Below are positions 63,756 to 64,000 of a stretch of DNA of 64,000 nt, in pieces. Location: NCBI GenBank assembly GCA_022495995.1, contig JAFEMH010001235.1, forward strand, positions 434,001-498,000, written 5' to 3'. A program made the translations under genes and the position numbers. The first letter of the stretch is position 1. Each line of letters starts with the position of its first letter. The notes below the pieces were generated by a model, which did not search any database, was not told the DNA's origin, and saw only the letters and a list, made by a program, of their open reading frames with translations. This DNA is from Adenophora triphylla var. japonica (lineage: Eukaryota; Streptophyta; Magnoliopsida; Asterales; Campanulaceae).

Positions 63756-64000
63756 CAATTTTACTTGACACAATAATTAATAATTAAGGAGAAAAATATA
63801 AAGGTGATTTATACAAAAAAAGTGAGAAAGAAAATCCTAGACTTGTGGGTCAGTATAAGAGTAGTCAAGATCTGCGACTAAAATAATTTGCTGCAAAATA
63901 CAATCAAAATATCTACAATGTGAAATGGACAAGGAAAAGTTGGCATTCCTTCCGTGAAACTTGTATGAAATTTCGTCCAAGTTCTTGTAATTAAATGCTA
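63756..64000. other. Right edge: AT-rich DNA with a copy of the GY2 left flank
   Basis: ACAATTTTACTTGACACAAT at 63756 repeats the GY2 target region, and the last 65 bp repeat 52787-52850. No gene is seen. Confidence 0.6.

Overview
This is nuclear DNA of a flowering plant, most likely a eudicot. The evidence is a spliced plant-type J-domain co-chaperone gene, Ty1/copia and Ty3/gypsy elements with plant-specific extra ORFs, an RTE-type LINE, Stowaway-like MITEs, a CACTA end and two TIR elements that appear to carry captured gene pieces. I see no prokaryotic genes, CRISPR array, rRNA or tRNA. Nearly all of the window is transposon on transposon. The only resident host gene I can support is the 3' half of a DNAJ13/OWL1-like (DNAJC11-type) gene on the minus strand at 26.2-28.9 kb.

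Layout, left to right. 1-14.2 kb: a Tat-lineage Ty3/gypsy element (GY1), entered inside gag. It has a broken gag-pol, two genes on the opposite strand (a DUF7745-like ORF and a degraded plant-mobile-domain gene), exact 73-bp and 30-bp tandem repeats, and one LTR. 14.2-17.3 kb: a 5'-truncated RTE LINE. 17.8-19.0 kb: a TIR element holding two captured exon-like pieces, one EF-hand-like and one like the N terminus of fatty acid amide hydrolase. 19.2-23.5 kb: a duplicated block with a G-rich MITE, a hairpin satellite and a CACTA end. 23.6-24.4 kb: an organelle-like segment split by a hAT-like element. 24.5-25.6 kb: a second TIR element of the same family as the first. 26.2-28.9 kb: the DNAJ13-like exons. 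29.5-29.9 kb: a solo LTR.

30.0-51.5 kb is one composite insertion, bounded by the 5-bp duplication TGCTA. Reading minus, it is a SIRE/Maximus-like copia element (CoA) with four LTRs. Two extra LTR-plus-internal fragments are repeated in tandem, each joined to a copy of sequence that normally lies just past the DNAJ13-like gene. A second copia element (CoB, 30249-36560) sits inside the first LTR. 52.9-62.7 kb is a second Tat gypsy element (GY2) with LTRs that look identical, a broken gag-pol and an unbroken four-exon antisense gene. The right edge holds a Stowaway-like MITE split by a solo LTR.

Three results stand out. (1) CoB lacks a tRNA-type primer site; the 14 nt just inside its left LTR are the exact reverse complement of 14 nt within that LTR, which is what self-primed reverse transcription would leave. 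(2) GY1 carries a palindrome, TCCGCGCGGA, in pairs spaced exactly 31 bp at three places, in the LTR and upstream of an antisense gene. (3) In GY1, GY2 and CoA an accessory gene is open while gag-pol is broken. Family names come from my reading of motifs; no database search was possible.
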